Positions 59,765-64,000 of a DNA stretch of 64,000 nt are shown piece after piece. Below the pieces are notes generated by a model that was given only the letters and a program-made list of their open reading frames with translations, was not told the DNA's origin and made no database searches. The stretch covers positions 20,498-84,497 of the IMG/VR virus record IMGVR_UViG_3300042922_000295. One strand, 5' to 3'. Each line of letters begins with the position of its first letter. The stretch's first letter is position 1. The DNA comes from a virus. The position numbers and the translations under genes are program-made.

Positions 59765-61667
59765 CGCAAGCTCCTCCGCTTTTCAGCGCAAGCTGGCTGA
59801 GAAGCGCGCAAGGGAGGCTGCAGAGAAGGCTAAGAACTCACCACAGCCGTCCGGGTGGGAAGCCTATGCCGACTTGATCCCGACGGTCGACGATGTGCAT
59901 GAGCGCAGCGCCGACCAGAAGGCTCTGGACACCGCAGTCGAAGGCATCGACATCATCGCTGCCTATCGTCGCTGGTGCGGCAAGATGGAACCGGTCGTCG
60001 GCAAGAAGCGCGAGAGCATCATGATCTCGTGTCCGAAGCCGAACCACAAGGACTCGAACCCCTCGGCGTGGATCAACCTGGACAAGCAGACGTGGTTCTG
60101 CGGCTCGTGCCAGGAGGGTGGCGACTCGCACGACATCGCCGCCTACCACTACGGATACCCCGTACCGCAGTACAAGAACGACGCCACCTTCCACAAGCTG
60201 CGCGAGCAGATGGCGAAGGACTTCGGCTTCACCATCCAGAAGATGCCGGGTGGTGTGACTCACGTCATCGCCCCCGAGCCGGAGCCGGAGGAGGAGCCCA
60301 CACCGACGCCCACCGGGCCTGTCGTCGTCGGACCGGAGCCCACGGTTCCCGAGCTGGCACCAGTCATCGAGATGACCGACGATGGCGACCTTCCGTCGTA
60401 CGACTACCCGTCGCTCGACTGGCGTTCTATCGTCCCCGAGAACAGCTTCATCCGCATGTACATGCGGCAGTGCATCGTGGACGACATCGCGGAGGAGTAT
60501 CACTTCTGGAACGCACTTGTCGCCGTGGGGTTCGCCCTCGGCCGCGAGGCCAGGCTGTTCGACTCTAGGCCGGTGTACGGGAACTTGTTCGTCTGTACCC
60601 TGGGGCACTCCGGGTCTGGCAAGTCAAAGGCGGCGGGCTACCTCAACAACGTGCTGGACGAGGCACTCCCGCACGACTGGACGGACCCCTCGTCGCGTGG
60701 TGTGCGTCGCATCGCCACGCCGGGCTCGGCCGAGGTTCTGATCCACAGCTTCCAGAAGCAGGTGACAGACCCGAGCGACCCGAAGAAGGTCATGTACCAC
60801 GCCCCGGTCAAGGGTCTGATCGACTTCAACGAGTTCTCCCAGCTCATGGGGCGTGCGGGTCGGCAGGGCAACATGCTCAAGCCGACCCTCATGCAGTTCT
60901 ACGACATGGACAACCTGATCACGTCGAACTCGCTCACCACGGGGTCCAAGGAAGCTCACGACCCCTTCGCGTCCATCCTTACGACGACCCAGCCCGCCGC
61001 GATGCGCGAGCTGGTTGGAAAGGGCGACGACAATTCGGGATTCTTGAACCGTTGGGTGTTCGTCGCCGGGCCGGACAAAAAGAAGGTTTCCATCGGCGGC
61101 GCGAAGATCGACATCTCGCCCTCGGTGCCCTACCTGCAGGCCATCTTCGCATGGGCTGGCCAGTTCAGGGACAACGAGTACGTAGAGCTCGGCCCGGAGG
61201 CGTACGAGGAATGGGACAAGGCCTTCCACGAGGTTGTCTACCCGAAGAAGATCGGCTCGTCGTCGTCCATCCTCAACCGGCTCGACCTGCTCATGAAGAA
61301 GCTCATCCTGCTGCTCGCTGGTAACAAGATGGAGCGCGTGGTGTCCGGCCAGACGGTGCGAGAGGCCATGAGCCTCTTCGACTACATCCTCAAGTGCTAC
61401 GAGATGCCCGAATCGGAGCTCGGCAAGACGCTGAACTCCGAGGTCCAGGAGGCGGTGCTGTACCAGTGCCGCAAGCAGTGGGAGAAGAACCCCCAGGCGG
61501 GCGTGACGGTGTCCATCATCGCTCGCAACCTCGCCAGGCGGAACTATCCGAGGGAGATGATCGTGAAGACGCTTGACACCCTTGTCAAGCTGGACCTTAT
61601 CGAACCCGTGGTGTCCGAACCGGGCAAGCGCGGCCGACCGACAACGAGGTACCGCTATGTCGGCTGA
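59757..61667 (+). CDS. CHC2-type zinc finger plus DUF3987-like ATPase (primase-helicase)
   Basis: 636 residues. About 75-130 is a DnaG-type zinc finger (ISCPKPNHKDSNPS, TWFCGSCQEGGDSHD). A Pro/Glu linker follows, then a RecA-like ATPase with Walker A GHSGSGKS (about 282-289) and SAEVLIHSFQK, LIDFNEFSQLMGR, SILTTTQPAAMREL, like DUF3987 helicase proteins. A C-terminal winged helix is likely (VSIIARNLARRNYPREMI, KLDLIEPV). It lacks a TOPRIM domain, so the AEP next door probably provides primer synthesis while this protein unwinds and places it. Confidence 0.78.
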   Translation: MPDASSSAFQRKLAEKRAREAAEKAKNSPQPSGWEAYADLIPTVDDVHERSADQKALDTAVEGIDIIAAYRRWCGKMEPVVGKKRESIMISCPKPNHKDSNPSAWINLDKQTWFCGSCQEGGDSHDIAAYHYGYPVPQYKNDATFHKLREQMAKDFGFTIQKMPGGVTHVIAPEPEPEEEPTPTPTGPVVVGPEPTVPELAPVIEMTDDGDLPSYDYPSLDWRSIVPENSFIRMYMRQCIVDDIAEEYHFWNALVAVGFALGREARLFDSRPVYGNLFVCTLGHSGSGKSKAAGYLNNVLDEALPHDWTDPSSRGVRRIATPGSAEVLIHSFQKQVTDPSDPKKVMYHAPVKGLIDFNEFSQLMGRAGRQGNMLKPTLMQFYDMDNLITSNSLTTGSKEAHDPFASILTTTQPAAMRELVGKGDDNSGFLNRWVFVAGPDKKKVSIGGAKIDISPSVPYLQAIFAWAGQFRDNEYVELGPEAYEEWDKAFHEVVYPKKIGSSSSILNRLDLLMKKLILLLAGNKMERVVSGQTVREAMSLFDYILKCYEMPESELGKTLNSEVQEAVLYQCRKQWEKNPQAGVTVSIIARNLARRNYPREMIVKTLDTLVKLDLIEPVVSEPGKRGRPTTRYRYVG

Positions 61668-62025
61668 CCACGACGTGAACCTTCTCCGGAACGCCTCGAT
61701 CGAGTGGGTCGAGAACGGCCGTCTCGTTCTTCAGCTCTCCAACGGCGATAGGCTCATCCTCGCGCAGGACGTCTACGACGAGCTGTGCGACGGTGAATAC
61801 TCTAACCGGCAGCACTACAGCCGCGCCACCTACGCCAAGGGGTGCCGTGGCCCGATGTGCCGTCTCGCTGAGACGCACCGGGGCCGCAAGCGCAACGCCG
61901 ACCGCGCCCATGAAGGCGGTCGGGAGTATCGCGAGGGCTTCCGCACCAACGACAGGTCGGTGGAACTCGCCCCGATCATCACCTGGCACCTCGCGACCCG
62001 GGGCCGCAAGATACGCGAGTCCTAG
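61657..62025 (+). CDS. Small Cys/His-containing basic protein
   Basis: 122 residues from ATG 61657 (CGAGG upstream), overlapping the primase-helicase stop. The N-terminal half is beta-rich (ASIEWVENGRLVLQLSNGDR); the rest is basic (HYSRATYAKGCRGPMCRLAE, THRGRKRNADRAHEGG) with a CRGPMC pair. The HYSRATY.KGCRGP.C motif recurs in actinophage proteins I recall as small hypothetical proteins. Function unknown; a nucleic-acid role is plausible. Confidence 0.65.
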   Translation: MSADHDVNLLRNASIEWVENGRLVLQLSNGDRLILAQDVYDELCDGEYSNRQHYSRATYAKGCRGPMCRLAETHRGRKRNADRAHEGGREYREGFRTNDRSVELAPIITWHLATRGRKIRES

Positions 62026-62032
62026 AAGCAGA

Positions 62033-62067
62033 GAAACCCCCCGGCTGGAATCCAGCCGGGGGGTTTC
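62033..62067. terminator. Strong bidirectional terminator
   Basis: GAAACCCCCCGGCTGG (62033-62048) pairs perfectly with 62052-62067, with a minimal loop and A/T-flanked ends (GAGAAA on the left, TTTCTTG on the right). It lies between convergent genes ending at 62025 and 62076. Confidence 0.85.
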
Positions 62068-62075
62068 TTGTGTCC

Positions 62076-62819
62076 TTATTGCAAGGCGCCTCGTTGGATC
62101 GGCGGTAGGTCGCCGGACAGGTTTCCAGTCGCATAGTCGTACGCGACGTCAGCGATGTGCCCGATGAGCGACCCGTCGAACTCGTCGCCGCAGATACACC
62201 CGGGCTCCGTCTGCGAGATGGGGCCGTGGTGCTCCTCGACTAGCGCCACGACCTGCTCGGGAGGGCGCCGTGCCCACATGTGACCCTCGAAGATGAGGGA
62301 CCCATCCTTGTCGTGGTTGAACTCCACCTCAACGCGGGGCACCTCGCCCACGGCATGCGTGAAGGTGACGAAATGCACACCGTCGAGCGAGGTGCCGTTG
62401 ACCACGACCTCTGTAGTGGAGGGCGAGATGTTCTGCACCTTCACCATGCCAGACTTCGGAATGCGGGACTTGACGTTGGTGCGCTCGGCCTGCGTGGTGT
62501 ACTTCTTGGCGCTGCACTTGGGGCAGTAGTAGCGCGTGACAACATTGCCCTCGATCTCGTCTGGAAGCCAGGCGTGTTCGCACGACCCAGAGGTGGGAGC
62601 TCCGCCCACAACCTCCAGAGGCCCGTTTCCCAGGGAGTCCTTGAAGACCTGTGGCGGCTCAGTGCCCACCTCCCACCACAGGTCGGAGTTGCAGATGAAG
62701 CAGTTGACGAGATACCGACCTTTGGTGTGACCCAGATCAGTTCGTACGTGACCCCACTGGTGCCTGTCGTCGCGACAGCAGGCGACAGTGCGGTCGAAGT
62801 CCCAGCTCAGCTGACCCAC
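62076..62819 (-). CDS. Hypothetical protein with zinc-ribbon-like Cys pairs
   Basis: 247 residues from GTG 62819, with AAGGAG at 8 bases. Cys pairs: NCFICNSDLWW, RYYCPKCSAKKY and GCICGDEF. The middle is beta-rich (EVVVNGTSLDGVHFVTFTHA, RVEVEFNHDKDGSLIFEGHM). It shares the style, and a Cys/His-rich segment, with the next gene, so the two may be related. Function unknown. It ends at a strong terminator. Confidence 0.65.
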   Translation of the reverse strand: MGQLSWDFDRTVACCRDDRHQWGHVRTDLGHTKGRYLVNCFICNSDLWWEVGTEPPQVFKDSLGNGPLEVVGGAPTSGSCEHAWLPDEIEGNVVTRYYCPKCSAKKYTTQAERTNVKSRIPKSGMVKVQNISPSTTEVVVNGTSLDGVHFVTFTHAVGEVPRVEVEFNHDKDGSLIFEGHMWARRPPEQVVALVEEHHGPISQTEPGCICGDEFDGSLIGHIADVAYDYATGNLSGDLPPIQRGALQ

Positions 62820-63499
62820 CTCCAGTTCTCCTTGCCAGCCTTGAAGCCGCCGCACACCTGGCATTGCGTGCCCGTGATGCTCCCCACCATGGCGCGTGCC
62901 GTTCGCGTGTGCGAGCAGGCGTCGACCTCTTCCTTGGTGTACTGACGCTTCTCGTTGCACCCGTGGCAGATCTTCCAGCCGCGCCGCATGTGGTGGTGCT
63001 CCCACTCGTGCTCGTGCGGCTGCTCCTCCAACACGGCCTCAAGCAGGACTGCCGCGCCGTCGAGCCACATGATGCGAGTGTGCCCGCCGTGCCCGTGGAC
63101 CTTCAGCGCGTCGTCGGCGGATGCGTACGTGATGGTGGAGGCCGTGTCCCCACGCCAGCGGAGCGTCACGGTGCCGTCAGTAAACTGCACCCCGTCCGCG
63201 ATGACGCCGGTGCCCGAGACGCCTGTAACGTCGTGAGAGCGGATGAGGACGAACTTGCGGAACCCCTTGGTCGGCGCACCCTCGCGCTCATCGTGCGGCT
63301 CCAGGCCGGGGCCGAACACCGCGACCTCCATCTGCACGAGGGTGATCGCGTCCATGAGTGCGCAGAGCGCCGGGTGGGTCTCCTGGAGAGACTTCCCGGC
63401 GCGCTGCTTGGGGTGGACCGACTCGTTGGCTTCCTGCATGGCCTTGGTGAACGCCGCTGAGAGCTGGTTCGCAGCAGCCTGGATGACACGGAGGTCCAT
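62807..63499 (-). CDS. Hypothetical protein with Cys/His-rich C-terminus
   Basis: 230 residues from ATG 63499 (GGAGG upstream). The N-terminal 60 residues are helical; a beta-rich middle (RKFVLIRSHDVTGVSGTGVI, TDGTVTLRWRGDTASTIT) is followed by ICHGCNEKRQYTKEEVDACS and QCQVCGGFKAG. Resembles the downstream gene in layout. Overlaps it by 13 bases. Unknown function. Confidence 0.65.
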   Translation of the reverse strand: MDLRVIQAAANQLSAAFTKAMQEANESVHPKQRAGKSLQETHPALCALMDAITLVQMEVAVFGPGLEPHDEREGAPTKGFRKFVLIRSHDVTGVSGTGVIADGVQFTDGTVTLRWRGDTASTITYASADDALKVHGHGGHTRIMWLDGAAVLLEAVLEEQPHEHEWEHHHMRRGWKICHGCNEKRQYTKEEVDACSHTRTARAMVGSITGTQCQVCGGFKAGKENWRWVS

Positions 63500-63750
63500 C
63501 AGTCGACCTCCGGCTTGGTGGGCTCTTCGGTGGCATCGAGCAAGGCCTCGCCGACCATCCGGAGAACCTTGTTCCCCAGGTCTCGGGCGAGCACCGGGTT
63601 CTCGGCCTGTATCGACTCGGCGTAGGCGATGATCGCGTTGACGGCGTGAGGGTCGTGCTTGGGGTCCAAGACGAACACCCAGCAGTTGTCGTGCTTGCCC
63701 TCCGGGTCGTTGATCTTCTTGACCTCGTAGCGTGCTTCCAGGCCCTTCAC
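63499..63750 (-). CDS. Small alpha/beta hypothetical protein
   Basis: 83 residues from GTG 63750 with GGAGGTATC. EARYEVKKINDPEGKHDNCW, VFVLDPKHDPHAVNAIIAYA resembles small proteins that carry a conserved KHD.CWVFVLDP segment. No function known. Overlaps the neighbours at both ends. Confidence 0.65.
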   Translation of the reverse strand: MKGLEARYEVKKINDPEGKHDNCWVFVLDPKHDPHAVNAIIAYAESIQAENPVLARDLGNKVLRMVGEALLDATEEPTKPEVD

Positions 63751-63977
63751 GATACCTCCTTGTAGGGGACGAGCAGTGCGGCCAGGGCGCAGATTGCGCT
63801 GGCGATGAGGGGGAGCAGGGCGACGGGGGTCAGGTTGCCGCTGATGATGACGAACCAGACGAACCCCGCCAGGGCGCCGATGCTGGCGCTGAAAAGGAGC
63901 TTCGCACCGTAGCGCATCTCGTACCGACGCGGCGGGGCGGGCTTCTTGGCGATCACTGTTGCGTGTCTACCTTTCAT
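63747..63977 (-). CDS. Small membrane protein, two TM segments
   Basis: 76 residues from ATG 63977. Two hydrophobic helices (LLFSASIGALAGFVWFVIIS, VALLPLIASAICALAALLV) follow a basic N-terminus (KKPAPPRRYEMRYG). It is the first gene of a four-gene leftward run as far as the window shows. Function unknown. Confidence 0.6.
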   Translation of the reverse strand: MKGRHATVIAKKPAPPRRYEMRYGAKLLFSASIGALAGFVWFVIISGNLTPVALLPLIASAICALAALLVPYKEVS

Positions 63978-64000
63978 CGTTACTCGTCGTGGAACGTGGG

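Overview
The window reads as one contiguous stretch of a tailed-phage (siphovirus) genome, or a prophage, of a high-GC Gram-positive actinobacterial host. The evidence is a complete long-tailed virion module (terminase, portal, protease, decoration and major capsid proteins, tail tube, frameshifted tail chaperones, a 2,168-residue tape measure), strong G/C preference at third codon positions, frequent GTG and TTG starts with purine-rich ribosome sites, a WhiB-type iron-sulfur regulator (a family confined to actinobacteria and their phages), and a surface protein with an LAxTG sortase signal. A tyrosine integrase suggests a temperate phage, but I recognise no repressor and cannot define attP. 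The sequence does not identify the host genus.

Layout. Bases 1-25052 (+ strand) are early/replication genes in tightly overlapping runs: a truncated CobT-like VWA protein, small membrane and lipoprotein genes, a Pyr_excise-like protein, many small Cys-rich proteins, the integrase (7330-8166), a sortase-anchored repeat protein (8182-9411), an SSB-like protein, a SNF2-type helicase, an excisionase-like HTH, a DnaQ-type exonuclease, a sliding clamp, DUF4406 and MazG-like nucleotide proteins, a RusA-like resolvase, a DNA methyltransferase, a WhiB ORF apparently reached by -1 frameshifting, and a Cas4/RecB-like nuclease. Bases 25042-58643 (- strand) are the late genes, transcribed right to left: terminase, portal, Com-like protein, protease/scaffold, decoration, major capsid, connectors, tail tube, two large accessory tail proteins, chaperones, tape measure, hub and receptor-binding-type proteins, then lysis (holin, CHAP endolysin, small membrane proteins). 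Bases 58922-62025 (+) carry an AEP primase, a CHC2/DUF3987-like primase-helicase and a small Cys-containing protein. Bases 62076-63977 (-) carry four small genes of unknown role.

Working together: AEP primase, primase-helicase, SSB-like protein, clamp, exonuclease, SNF2 helicase, RusA-like resolvase and Cas4-like nuclease make a substantial replication/recombination set, but no DNA polymerase is visible, so it lies outside the window or comes from the host. The late operon is punctuated by hairpins after terminase, major capsid, tail tube, the large enzyme-like tail protein and the chaperones, as expected for dosage control.

The observations most worth a second look are: (1) a WhiB ORF with no usable start codon, in the -1 frame of the preceding ORF behind a GGGGGAG heptamer like the GGGGGAA at the tail chaperones; (2) a repeated ACCCGACAC element 17-20 bases before the first gene after five intergenic gaps; (3) an LAxTG-anchored protein beside the integrase; and (4) a 1,272-residue tail protein combining propeller-like, PhoD-like phosphodiesterase and LamG-like regions.
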